In this document: positions 6,315 to 13,861 of the stretch, in pieces | Position numbering within the stretch: position 1 is the first letter of the stretch | How the letters are laid out: each line of letters opens with the position of its first letter | Source: Ignavibacteriales bacterium CG12_big_fil_rev_8_21_14_0_65_30_8 | Lineage (GTDB): Bacteria; Bacteroidota; Ignavibacteria; Ignavibacteriales; Ignavibacteriaceae | Assembly (NCBI GenBank): GCA_002783525.1 | Contig: PFGS01000301.1 | Location: 1-21,466 of the forward strand | Direction: 5' to 3' | Length of the DNA stretch: 21,466 nucleotides | Translations under genes and position numbers: made by a program | The notes under the pieces: generated by a model | Databases searched by the model: none | What the model was told of the DNA's origin: nothing | The model's input: the letters and a program-made list of their open reading frames with translations, nothing else

Positions 6315-9032
6315 CTAAAAATAATATCCAATAGAAAAATAAAATAATAATTCTCCCCAGCTTATAGGATCATTTGGAATACTTCTTTCAAGTTTAAAAC
6401 TTCTTCCAATAGAAAAATCAGCAGGACCTATTGGTGTATCAAATGAAATCGTGGCTCCAATTCCATGTTTTAAATCTTTAAATCTAATTTGGTTTGGAAT
6501 TGCCCAAACATTTCCTAGGTCATATCTAAACTTTAAATATATTGGGAAAAAAATATTAAACGGAAGTTTATACCTATATCCGATTGAAGCTAAAAACAAC
6601 TGTCTTCCTCTAAGTTCATCATCTCTCATTCCAAAAAAATATGTTTGTCCGCCTAATGAATATTGCTGGCTGAGAGGTAAGGTATTATCACCGAACCCAA
6701 TGTTTATTCTGGGATAAATTGTGTGATTATCACCAAACGAAAAATAATTTTTATAGTCTAACTCTGCCTTAACATAACTTAAATCACTGCCCAATACTGA
6801 TTGTCCGGTTTCGTAATAACCTTTAAAAGAAATTCCTTTTGTTGGGTATGGGTATTTGTCTTGTGTGTCTAATGTAGATTGAAGCTTTATGTTTACCAGT
6901 CTATCTTTTCCCGGTAAAACAGAATTGCCTGATTTTATTTTTATTTCATCAACTTCATATTTTCCCGTAAGAGTTACATTACCGAACTTTTTAACTTGAG
7001 TACCAACAGTAACTGAAGCTCCATAAAATATTTGTCTGTATTCTCCACTTATCGATCTTGAAAATCTTGTTTGTTTTACAACCGGATTATCTACATATGA
7101 AAAGACATCATTAAATTTGTAAAATAAATTTATATTATAAGTTAAATATGTATCAAATAACCTGTTTACCCTGTGTTCAAAAATATAAGATCTTGTTCTG
7201 TTGCTAAATGATGCTAAAACACCAAGCTCTGTTCCGGTGCCTAAAAAATTTATATCTCTTATATCTAATGAAAACTGTGTTTTGTTCTCGTTATCTACTC
7301 TAAAACCAAAACTTAACAGACTGCTTTGTTTATCATTTAAATTTATATTTAAATAATTTTTACCGTTGATATGTTTATGGGTTACTACAATATTTTCAAA
7401 AAAGTTACTGTTTCTTAAATTGGTTAATCCTTTTTCAAGATCATTAAAATTAATTAATTTATTATCATCAAGTTCAAATTCCCTTAATGTAATTTCTTTA
7501 CTTGTTTTGGTTTTTCCTTCAATAATTATATAAGATATTTCTCCTAAATTGAAATCAAGAGAAAGTGTTCCTGTTTTTGAGTCAAACTTTACATTTTTTA
7601 TTTCAGCAAAAACTAATCCTTTATTTCTATAATGATTTATTGTTTTTATTATGCCATTAAATAATTTTTTTGCATTATATGGTTTTTGAACTAAGTCTGC
7701 CAAGGAAGTTTGAATAAAATATTTATCAGTATCGTTTGCTCCCGTTACAATAATGTTTGTTATGTTTTCGTTTTTCTCTGAAATTATTTTTAATACTGAC
7801 TTATTATCATCATTAGTAACTTCAGCTTTTAATTTTTTATAATTGTTTGTTGAATAAAGTGAGTCTATGTAAAGAGCTAAATCAATATTTGTAAAACTTT
7901 TGATGCTGCTAAAAGTGTTATAAAAGTTTTTTTCTTCTATGGTCGATTTATTATTTAGAGTAAGGTTTTTATATGATTTCAATTCGCCAGCTATTTTAAT
8001 TGCAGATAATGAATCTAAATGTTTCTTTAGACCTTCCTGTTCAATTTTTGCTGTTTTATATCCTTTTTCTATAATGGTTTCAATGTTTTTAAAGTCTTCT
8101 GCAAGATGTCTATCAAGATCTGGAGAGATAACTAAGTTTGCATTTTTTAATTGTTGAGTGTTTAATTCTTTCATTGGTATGCTAACAACTTGGTCTGCAA
8201 TTATCCATGGTAAATCGAGATCTTCTTTTTTGTGAAGTTTGCTTGTAGTGTTAACTGCAATTATATATTCTGCTCCTAAATCTTTTGCGTATGTTACAGG
8301 AATGTTTGCAATAAGTCCTCCATCTACCAACATTAATGTATCTAAATTTATAGGCGATAATAAAAAAGAAACGCTTGCACTGGCTCTCATTGCCTGGCTC
8401 AAAGAACCTGAATTAAGCACAATAGGTTTTCCTGAAAGAAGATCTGTACAAACAGCTCTGTATTTTGTTTTTAATTCATCAAAAGAATAATCAATATGAA
8501 TGGGGGCTTTGAGTGTAACAAGATTTAAATAATTTGAAATCTTTTCTCCATCATTTAATGATGTTGGTATTACAGGTTTAAATCCGTTAAGCCTTAAGCT
8601 AAATATTGCTTTATCTTCCGTTATTTTTTGATCAACATAAAGATCACTTCTATCTGTTTTTGAATTAAGTTTTATAAAGTCTTCCCAGTTTGTATTTTTT
8701 GCCATAGAATCAATTTCTTGAATGCTATAGCCCATAGAATATAAACCACCGACAATACTTCCCATACTTGTTGAAGTAATAATATCTATGTTTATATCAT
8801 TTTCTAATAAAGCTTTTAAAACACCAATTTGTGCAAAACCTCTTGCACCTCCACCTGATAAAGCAACTCCAACAATTGGATTGTTAAGCGGAATTTTTTG
8901 TTCTATACCAAAAGATAAATGTTTTGTTTTAGTTTTTATTTCGTAGATGTCTTTATTGTTTTGTGTTTGCTGTGCATTTACAAAAAAAACAGAAATAAAA
9001 ATAAATGTAAGTATTTGTTTTGGTTTGATCAT
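6315..9032 (-). CDS. Patatin-like phospholipase fused to POTRA and Omp85 beta-barrel (type Vd-like)
   Basis: A 905-residue outer-membrane protein. Residues 1-20 are a signal peptide, cut near VNA/QQ. Residues about 54-270 are a patatin lipase domain: the oxyanion loop GGGARG (60-65), nucleophile Ser89 in STSMG, and catalytic Asp237 in DGG. Residues about 423-565 contain two POTRA-like repeats, and about 570-905 a 16-strand-type Omp85/surface-antigen barrel ending in the outer-membrane signature FSIGYYF. This matches the PlpD family, in which a lipase is displayed or secreted through its own barrel. The nucleophile elbow is SxSxG instead of GxSxG, a tolerated but unusual change. The gene lies 73 nt downstream of yidC with a likely terminator between, so it is probably a separate transcript. 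The C-terminal end converges on the small nuclease-like gene with an 18-nt gap. Confidence 0.94.
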   Translation of the reverse strand: MIKPKQILTFIFISVFFVNAQQTQNNKDIYEIKTKTKHLSFGIEQKIPLNNPIVGVALSGGGARGFAQIGVLKALLENDINIDIITSTSMGSIVGGLYSMGYSIQEIDSMAKNTNWEDFIKLNSKTDRSDLYVDQKITEDKAIFSLRLNGFKPVIPTSLNDGEKISNYLNLVTLKAPIHIDYSFDELKTKYRAVCTDLLSGKPIVLNSGSLSQAMRASASVSFLLSPINLDTLMLVDGGLIANIPVTYAKDLGAEYIIAVNTTSKLHKKEDLDLPWIIADQVVSIPMKELNTQQLKNANLVISPDLDRHLAEDFKNIETIIEKGYKTAKIEQEGLKKHLDSLSAIKIAGELKSYKNLTLNNKSTIEEKNFYNTFSSIKSFTNIDLALYIDSLYSTNNYKKLKAEVTNDDNKSVLKIISEKNENITNIIVTGANDTDKYFIQTSLADLVQKPYNAKKLFNGIIKTINHYRNKGLVFAEIKNVKFDSKTGTLSLDFNLGEISYIIIEGKTKTSKEITLREFELDDNKLINFNDLEKGLTNLRNSNFFENIVVTHKHINGKNYLNINLNDKQSSLLSFGFRVDNENKTQFSLDIRDINFLGTGTELGVLASFSNRTRSYIFEHRVNRLFDTYLTYNINLFYKFNDVFSYVDNPVVKQTRFSRSISGEYRQIFYGASVTVGTQVKKFGNVTLTGKYEVDEIKIKSGNSVLPGKDRLVNIKLQSTLDTQDKYPYPTKGISFKGYYETGQSVLGSDLSYVKAELDYKNYFSFGDNHTIYPRINIGFGDNTLPLSQQYSLGGQTYFFGMRDDELRGRQLFLASIGYRYKLPFNIFFPIYLKFRYDLGNVWAIPNQIRFKDLKHGIGATISFDTPIGPADFSIGRSFKLERSIPNDPISWGELLFYFSIGYYF

Positions 9033-9039
9033 AAAGAGA

Positions 9040-9085
9040 TAAAAATTTAAAGCACTTATATAAAATAATTTATTATATATGCTTT
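9040..9085 (-). terminator. Likely terminator after yidC
   Basis: On the minus strand, AAAGCA (9085-9080) pairs with TGCTTT (9054-9049), extended by seven A-T pairs after a 2-nt bulge. It is followed by AAATTTTTAT. It sits in the 73-nt gap after yidC. The stem is A/T-rich, so the call is moderate. Confidence 0.45.
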
Positions 9086-9105
9086 ACAAACATAAAAAGA
9101 TATAT

Positions 9106-10998
9106 CTATTTTTTTCTCTTTGATTGCTTTTTTTGTTGTCTTTGCTTTTCTTCTGCAGCTTCCATCATTTTTGTCATAAAACCACCCGACTTTTTCTTGC
9201 CTTTTTTAACAACTGGAACCAACTCTGCACCTTTGTGTTGGTGGTTTATAATATATTGCTGACCAATTGATAATACATTAAACAAGAAATAATAAAGGTT
9301 TAGCCCGGAAGGAAAACTCATGAACATAAGTGTTAAAAACACAGGCATTATATAAATAATTGCTTTTTGGTTGGGATCTTTTATGCTCATCTTTTGCTGA
9401 AAAAATGTTGTAACTCCCATTAAAATAGCAAGACCACTTATTTCGCTAATACCTATTAACGGTAATTTAAAAGAAAGTGTATAAATAATATCAGGGCTAG
9501 ATAAATCTGTTATCCAGCCAAAAAATGGTTGTTGTCTTAATTCTATCGCTGATTTAAATAAACCCCACAGAGCTATAAAAATAGGCATTTGTAATAATAA
9601 AGGTAAACATCCACCGGCTGGATTAACACCGTATGTGGAATATAGCTTCATTGTTTCTTTACTTACCTTCTGTTTATCATCTCCATATTTCTCTTTTAGT
9701 TCTGTTATTTTTGGTTGAAGAAGCTGCATTTTTTTCATTGACTGAAAGCTTTGTTTTGTCAGAGGATATAACACCAGCTTTATAATTAATGAAAATATTA
9801 CTATAACAAAACCATAGTTGGGAATAAAGTTATGGAGAAAATTAAAGAGAGGTAAAAGAATATATTCAGCTATTGGTCTTACAATTATTTTTAATCCAAA
9901 AAAGCTACCAAAATCCACTATTGTTTGAAGTTCTTTTTTATATGAATCCAAAATATCATAATCAACCGGACCTATATAAACACTAAAATTGGTTTCTTCA
10001 TAATCTAAATTTTTAAATGGTACTGTTAGTTGTGCACTGTAAATTTCTTTAACCCCATTCTTTGGTAAAGCTTCACTTATTCCTCTCAAATATGCGCCTT
10101 CAACAGAAGCAGGATCATCAGGAATTATAATGGCTGTAAAATATTTATTTCTAATATTTACCCAATTTATATTTCCATTAAATTCTTTATCTTCTACTTC
10201 TCCAATGGTAGATGCATCTATGCTTGTTTTTTCTCCCCCTGAGTAAACGCTTGCGTCAGAATATGTGGCTTCATCAACTGAATTATATTCTACAAATTTT
10301 AACCCATTATTCCATATTAAATTGTATGAATTATTACTAATTAAACCATTCATTCCAACAAGCTTAACGCTTGCTTCAATGCTGTAACTGCTACCAAAAA
10401 AAGTAAATTCTTTTTTGATATAATGATTGTTGTCAACCTTGTAAACAAAAGGAACAACCACAGAATCTTTTCCTGATAATACATAAGATGTTTTGTTATA
10501 TTCGTTATTAAACAAAAGGTTTGCTGTGTTTATCTTTTTTCCATCTTCAGAAATGAATGAAAGGTTTAGTGAGCCGCCATCTTTATAATTTATTAATTGA
10601 ACTTTTGTGGTTTCAATATTTTCGTCTTTTTTAGCACCAATAGAATACCAATTGTTAAATTTTTTCAAATAGTATCTTGTTATATTTCCGCCTTTAGTTG
10701 AAAAAATAATTTTTATAAGTTCGTTCTCAATTGAAATTTCTTCTCCCATTTCATTATAATATTTAAAATATTTTCCGTATGTATTGGAATCTTTTTTACT
10801 TACAATATTTATTTGAGGAGTGGGTTTATTTTCTATAAATGCTTTATCTTGTTTTGGCTTTGTGGAATCATCTAATACCGTTGTTTTGCTCTTTGGGTTT
10901 TTGTCTTGAGTAATTGGTTGTTCGGGTGAATTTAAATACAGCCAAACAACTAATATTGTGCCTATAAGTATAAATGCAATTGTTGTGTTTTTATCCAT
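9106..10998 (-). CDS. yidC: Membrane protein insertase YidC
   Basis: A 630-residue YidC of the long Gram-negative type, which inserts and folds inner-membrane proteins alone or with SecYEG. It has an N-terminal membrane anchor (about 5-24), a large periplasmic domain (about 60-345), then the conserved insertase core: a first core helix near 385-412 (PNYGFVIVIFSLIIKLVLYP), the cytoplasmic helical hairpin (MKKMQLLQPKITELKEKYGD), and further helices near 463-483, 506-530 and 545-580. The C-terminal tail is strongly basic (KKGKKK through KKQSKRKK), as in ribosome-binding YidC forms. It begins 10 nt after yidD, in the standard rpmH-rnpA-yidD-yidC order. The start ATG is preceded by a purine-rich AAAGAGAAA. 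Confidence 0.98.
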   Translation of the reverse strand: MDKNTTIAFILIGTILVVWLYLNSPEQPITQDKNPKSKTTVLDDSTKPKQDKAFIENKPTPQINIVSKKDSNTYGKYFKYYNEMGEEISIENELIKIIFSTKGGNITRYYLKKFNNWYSIGAKKDENIETTKVQLINYKDGGSLNLSFISEDGKKINTANLLFNNEYNKTSYVLSGKDSVVVPFVYKVDNNHYIKKEFTFFGSSYSIEASVKLVGMNGLISNNSYNLIWNNGLKFVEYNSVDEATYSDASVYSGGEKTSIDASTIGEVEDKEFNGNINWVNIRNKYFTAIIIPDDPASVEGAYLRGISEALPKNGVKEIYSAQLTVPFKNLDYEETNFSVYIGPVDYDILDSYKKELQTIVDFGSFFGLKIIVRPIAEYILLPLFNFLHNFIPNYGFVIVIFSLIIKLVLYPLTKQSFQSMKKMQLLQPKITELKEKYGDDKQKVSKETMKLYSTYGVNPAGGCLPLLLQMPIFIALWGLFKSAIELRQQPFFGWITDLSSPDIIYTLSFKLPLIGISEISGLAILMGVTTFFQQKMSIKDPNQKAIIYIMPVFLTLMFMSFPSGLNLYYFLFNVLSIGQQYIINHQHKGAELVPVVKKGKKKSGGFMTKMMEAAEEKQRQQKKQSKRKK

Positions 10999-11008
10999 GT
11001 TTTTCTCT

Positions 11009-11218
11009 TTAGTCTATGGGATCAAATCCGCCTTTAGAAAACGGATTACATCTTAAAATTCTCCAGATTGCTTTTACCGTTCCTTTTACTACTCCAAACT
11101 TGTTTATTGCTTTAATTGAATATTCTGAACAAGATGGGTAATATCTACAGGAAGGAGGAAAAAGTGGAGATATAATTTTTTGATATATCTTAATTATGGA
11201 TATAAATATTTTTCTCAA
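11009..11218 (-). CDS. yidD: Membrane protein insertion efficiency factor YidD
   Basis: A 69-residue YidD, a small membrane-associated protein that aids YidC-dependent insertion. The family signature is complete: an amphipathic N-terminal helix (KIFISIIKIYQKIISP), the cysteine motif CRYYPSCSEYS, then RILRCNPFSKGGFDP. The start is TTG at 11218, directly abutting the rnpA stop at 11219. It is supported by AAAGGA 5 nt upstream inside rnpA, so translation is coupled. yidC follows after 10 nt. Confidence 0.96.
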   Translation of the reverse strand: MRKIFISIIKIYQKIISPLFPPSCRYYPSCSEYSIKAINKFGVVKGTVKAIWRILRCNPFSKGGFDPID

Positions 11219-11617
11219 TTATATCCTTTCAGTTATTTTTTTTATTAAATCTAACATACCAGGCATAATTTGCATTAAGCTTACATGCTTGTTTTTGTCT
11301 TCGCTTATTTTTTGGGGAGAAAAAATTATTTTTAATTTTAAATTTTTTTGATCGATTTTTTTTAAAAGTTCTTTTTTATTTAATCTGTAGGATTCTCTTA
11401 TAAGTCTTTTAACTCTGTTTCTCCAAACGGCGCATCCAAGTTTTTTATAAACAGCAGGTGTTATTTTTACAGTAGTTTTTTTATCGTTCTTTTCTGCTAA
11501 ATAGATTGCTTTGATTTTTTTATCGGCAGATAAGATCTCTATACCAAGAGATAATACTTCCTTTATTTCTTTTCTACTTTTGAGTTTTTCAAAAGTAGAA
11601 AGACCGAACTCTTTCAA
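11219..11617 (-). CDS. rnpA: Ribonuclease P protein component
   Basis: A 132-residue RnpA, the protein cofactor that helps RNase P RNA bind and cut precursor tRNAs. It begins with the usual GLSTFEKLKSRKEI substrate-binding region and carries the RNR signature as WRNRVKRLIRESYRL. The C-terminal region is lysine-rich. The only usable start in frame is TTG at 11617, since a stop lies five codons upstream, overlapping the end of rpmH; it follows the rpmH stop by 5 nt. A weak GATGAG lies upstream. Gene order and motif make this secure. Confidence 0.96.
   Translation of the reverse strand: MKEFGLSTFEKLKSRKEIKEVLSLGIEILSADKKIKAIYLAEKNDKKTTVKITPAVYKKLGCAVWRNRVKRLIRESYRLNKKELLKKIDQKNLKLKIIFSPQKISEDKNKHVSLMQIMPGMLDLIKKITERI
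11224..11229 (-). promoter_or_regulatory. Ribosome binding site that fixes the yidD TTG start
   Basis: AAAGGA on the minus strand sits 5 nt before TTG 11218, within the last codons of rnpA. It supports the non-ATG start. Confidence 0.7.
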
Positions 11618-11622
11618 TGCAA

Positions 11623-11769
11623 TTAATTCTCATCACTAACTGTAAGTTTCTTTCTGCCTTTATTTCTACGACTTGCAATCACTTTTCTTCCGCCAACACT
11701 CTTCATTCTTTCACGAAATCCGTGCTTATTTTTCCTTTTACGATTGCTTGGTTGAAATGTTCTTTTCAT
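11623..11769 (-). CDS. rpmH: 50S ribosomal protein L34
   Basis: A 48-residue L34 with the diagnostic MKRTFQPSNRKRKNKHGFRE opening and a basic SVGGRKVIASRRNKGRKKL body. A longer in-frame reading to 11838 adds 23 non-ribosomal residues and is rejected. ATG 11769 has AAGGA at 11776-11780, 6 nt upstream. It is the first gene of the minus-strand cluster and diverges from dnaA. A sigma-70-like promoter is possible at about 11796-11827 (TTGTTT, 17 nt, TAATTT) but weak. Confidence 0.97.
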   Translation of the reverse strand: MKRTFQPSNRKRKNKHGFRERMKSVGGRKVIASRRNKGRKKLTVSDEN

Positions 11770-11960
11770 TATAATTCCTTTATACTCAAAAGAGTGTAAA
11801 ATTATGTAAAAATAGGAAAAAAAACAAGCGTTTTGCACATGTTTTTGTTGTACCTGTTAATGTAAAAATATAAATTATTTTTAATGATTAATTTGCATAG
11901 TGAGCATAAATAGTTATATTTTTAACATGTTATATTGACCTACTATTTTGGTTAATATGT

Positions 11961-11969
11961 TGTTGATAA
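11961..11969 (-). promoter_or_regulatory. DnaA box variant TTATCAACA
   Basis: Reads TGTTGATAA on the plus strand; 8 of 9 match to TTATCCACA. Lies 2 nt before the palindrome at 11972. Confidence 0.55.
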
Positions 11970-11971
11970 CT

Positions 11972-12000
11972 TTTTTTTGTGAAAATGTTTCACAAAAAAA
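11972..12000. repeat. Perfect 13-bp-arm palindrome in the origin region
   Basis: Two 13-bp arms (seven T then GTGAAA; TTTCAC then seven A) flank ATG. There is no T-tract after either arm, so it is not a typical terminator. The right arm contains TGTTTCAC, one half of the consensus ParB site, but the halves are in the reverse order from parS. Confidence 0.75.
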
Positions 12001-12113
12001 GATGTGTTGGTTTTTACTGCTAAAATATTAAAAGATTGTTTGTTTTATTATTTGAGAGCTTGTAAACCATTTGTTTTTAATTGTTTACGTCTTTTGTTTT
12101 GATGTTGGCCGTT

Positions 12114-12122
12114 TGTTGATAA
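12114..12122 (-). promoter_or_regulatory. DnaA box variant TTATCAACA
   Basis: Reads TGTTGATAA on the plus strand; second exact copy of this variant, same orientation as the one at 11961. Confidence 0.55.
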
Positions 12123-12188
12123 TTGTGGTGGTCAAACACGTTTTTTTCGTTTTTTAATAATTAACTTGTTTTTTTAACCTTTTACTTT

Positions 12189-12197
12189 TGTGGATAA
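12189..12197 (-). promoter_or_regulatory. Perfect DnaA box immediately upstream of dnaA
   Basis: TGTGGATAA is the exact complement of TTATCCACA. It ends 5 nt before the dnaA ATG at 12203 and overlaps a TACTTTTG promoter-like motif, so binding would probably repress dnaA. Confidence 0.75.
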
Positions 12198-12202
12198 ATT
12201 TA

Positions 12203-13594
12203 ATGTTGGAAACCCAAACCCCTAAGAAAGTTGATCTCAATTCAGAGAAAATATGGAACAACTGTTTAACTAATATTAAGCGAAATGTTTCCCAAATGAC
12301 CTTCAACACTTGGTTTTTACCTATAAAACCAATTGACATAAATAATTCAACCTTAAAGGTCCTTTTGCCAAGCCAATTTTTTTGGGAATGGATTGATGAA
12401 CACTTTAATTCACTAATTCATTCAACAATAACTTCGGTGATTGGTCCGGATGCAAACCTGGCTTATATAATTGCAGATGAAAAAGATGAAGAGCACAACC
12501 CTGTTTTTGTTAAACAGGAAAAAGCTGTTAAAAAAAGTGTTGAAATAGAAAAGCCCGACTTTGAAACCTACATAAATCCAAGATACACTTTTGATAATTT
12601 TATTAAAGGAGAAGGTAATCAGCTTGCAAGGGCAGCAGCTGGAGCGATTGGTGATAATCCTGGTGGCACTTCTTTTAATCCTCTTTTTGTTTATGGCGGT
12701 GTTGGTTTAGGTAAAACACATTTGGTTCAAGCGATAGGAAATAAAATAATACAAAACTTTCCTTTAAAAAAAGCAATTTATCTGTCATCAGATATTTTCA
12801 CGATAGAGTTTGTTGAGGCTATTCAATCAAACAAAGTGAATGAGTTTTCTAATTTTTATAGAAGCATGGATGTTTTAATTTTAGATGACATACAATTTTT
12901 AATTGGAAAAGAAAAAACACAGGATCTGTTCTTTCATATTTTTAATACTCTTCATCAATCAGGAAAACAAATTATACTAACCAGTGATAAACCTCCAAAA
13001 GATTTAAAAGGAATGGACGATCGGCTTATTTCCCGCTTTCAATGGGGTTTGTCTGCAGATATACAACCACCTGACTTTGAAACAAGAAATGCTATTCTTA
13101 GAAGAAAAGCAGAAGAGTTTGGTTTAGCTTTACCAACCGATATATTTGAATATATTGCCTCTCATATTGTTTCTAATATTAGAGAGCTGGAAGGTTGTTT
13201 AATTAAACTCCTGGCAAACGCTTCATTAAATTCAAAAAAAATTGATTTTGATTTAGTTAAAACTACTGTAAAAGAAATTGCTACCAGCAGACAGGTAAAC
13301 GTCACCATTGAAAATATTACTTCCGTGGTTTGCAGTTTCTTAAATGTTGGTGAAGATAAAATAAGAGATAAGACAAGAAAGAAAGAAGTGGTTCTTGCTC
13401 GACAAATAGCCATGTTTCTTGCTAAAGACCTGACTCGTTCTTCGCTTAAAACTATTGGGCTGCATTTTGGTGGAAGAGATCATTCTACTGTAATTCATGC
13501 TTGTACGTCTGTTGAAAAAAACATTATTGTTGATGAGTCTATGAAAGAACTGGTAAAAAAAATAAAAGAAAAAATTGAATTAGACAGCGTTTAA
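12203..13594 (+). CDS. dnaA: Chromosomal replication initiator DnaA
   Basis: A 463-residue DnaA, the AAA+ ATPase that opens the origin and recruits the helicase. Domain I (about 1-85) has the WNNCLTNIKRNVSQMTFNTW opening; a short linker follows. Domain III carries Walker A GGVGLGKTH (165-173), Walker B LILDD (Asp228-229), and a sensor region with LTSDKPP and DDRLISRF. Domain IV has the DNA-binding signature, with GGRDHSTVIHA near 423-433. I prefer ATG 12203 over the in-frame TTG 12188, because that TTG lies partly within the perfect DnaA box and would put the box inside the gene. The divergent rpmH neighbour and downstream dnaN are the classical order. Autoregulation through the upstream box is likely. 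No Shine-Dalgarno is evident. Confidence 0.98.
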   Translation: MLETQTPKKVDLNSEKIWNNCLTNIKRNVSQMTFNTWFLPIKPIDINNSTLKVLLPSQFFWEWIDEHFNSLIHSTITSVIGPDANLAYIIADEKDEEHNPVFVKQEKAVKKSVEIEKPDFETYINPRYTFDNFIKGEGNQLARAAAGAIGDNPGGTSFNPLFVYGGVGLGKTHLVQAIGNKIIQNFPLKKAIYLSSDIFTIEFVEAIQSNKVNEFSNFYRSMDVLILDDIQFLIGKEKTQDLFFHIFNTLHQSGKQIILTSDKPPKDLKGMDDRLISRFQWGLSADIQPPDFETRNAILRRKAEEFGLALPTDIFEYIASHIVSNIRELEGCLIKLLANASLNSKKIDFDLVKTTVKEIATSRQVNVTIENITSVVCSFLNVGEDKIRDKTRKKEVVLARQIAMFLAKDLTRSSLKTIGLHFGGRDHSTVIHACTSVEKNIIVDESMKELVKKIKEKIELDSV

Positions 13595-13608
13595 TTATGT
13601 TAAAAATG

Positions 13609-13617
13609 TGTTAATAA
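13609..13617 (-). promoter_or_regulatory. TTATTAACA origin nonamer 1
   Basis: TGTTAATAA on the plus strand, exact copy; 7 of 9 match to the DnaA box. Confidence 0.5.
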
Positions 13618-13659
13618 GAGTCTGGTTATTTGTTAAAAACACCTCTCTTTTTATTTTTA

Positions 13660-13668
13660 TGTTAATAA
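13660..13668 (-). promoter_or_regulatory. TTATTAACA origin nonamer 2
   Basis: TGTTAATAA on the plus strand, exact copy, 51 nt after the first. Confidence 0.5.
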
Positions 13669-13738
13669 TAAAATTGTAAGAACTTTTTATTAAACTTTTC
13701 TTTTTTGTAAAATTCTTTTTAGACAAGGTTTTATAGGC

Positions 13739-13747
13739 TTATTAACA
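13739..13747 (+). promoter_or_regulatory. TTATTAACA origin nonamer 3
   Basis: Exact copy in the opposite orientation, just before the G/C-free run. Confidence 0.5.
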
Positions 13748-13755
13748 TATTAACA
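13747..13755 (+). promoter_or_regulatory. Near copy of the origin nonamer (ATATTAACA)
   Basis: 8 of 9 match, sharing one base with the preceding copy; the pair forms a tandem directly abutting the A/T-only run. Confidence 0.4.
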
Positions 13756-13756
13756 C

Positions 13757-13806
13757 ATTTATAATAATTATTAATTTATTTATATATATATTATATATTA
13801 ATTAAT
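13757..13806. other. Candidate DNA unwinding element (50 bp of A/T only)
   Basis: No G or C in 50 consecutive bases, including an alternating TA tract around 13779-13791. It is flanked closely by nonamers on both sides (13739-13755 and 13809-13817). Confidence 0.6.
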
Positions 13807-13808
13807 GG

Positions 13809-13817
13809 TGTTAATAA
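13809..13817 (-). promoter_or_regulatory. TTATTAACA origin nonamer 4
   Basis: TGTTAATAA on the plus strand, exact copy, 3 nt after the A/T-only run. Confidence 0.5.
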
Positions 13818-13861
13818 AAATATTTTATTGATTATATTTAAATTTTTTAGTTAGTTGAGGT

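Larger units (their letters stand above)
11770..12202. other. rpmH-dnaA intergenic region, upstream half of the putative origin
   Basis: A 433-nt A/T-rich stretch without a credible gene, between divergent rpmH and dnaA. It holds three DnaA-box-like nonamers in the same orientation (11961, 12114, 12189), a perfect palindrome at 11972-12000 and the short palindrome TAACATGTTA at 11923-11932. Near dnaA, TACTTTTG (12183-12190) fits the Bacteroidota -7 pattern TAnnTTTG and overlaps the last DnaA box. Placement, direction of the flanking genes and box content fit an origin/dnaA promoter region. Origin function is inferred. Confidence 0.7.
13595..13861. other. dnaA-dnaN side of the putative origin: nonamer cluster and unwinding element
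   Basis: A 267-nt gene-free stretch after dnaA. It contains four exact TTATTAACA/TGTTAATAA nonamers, one 8/9 copy and, at 13757-13806, 50 consecutive bases with no G or C. Together with the boxes upstream of dnaA this looks like a two-part origin with the unwinding site here. Function is inferred. Confidence 0.65.

Noticed and set aside
11770..11838. 23-codon upstream extension of rpmH
   Set aside because: L34 starts at MKRTFQPS; ATG 11769 has a good ribosome site and the extension is unlike L34.
11986..11993. parS centromere site
   Set aside because: Only TGTTTCAC is present; the second half lies on the wrong side, so the 16-bp ParB consensus is not formed.
11972..12000. Intrinsic terminator
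   Set aside because: The T-run is in the 5' arm on both strands and no T-tract follows the stem.
13757..13806. Short tandem or CRISPR-like repeat
   Set aside because: It is an irregular A/T-only run with no repeat-spacer pattern.
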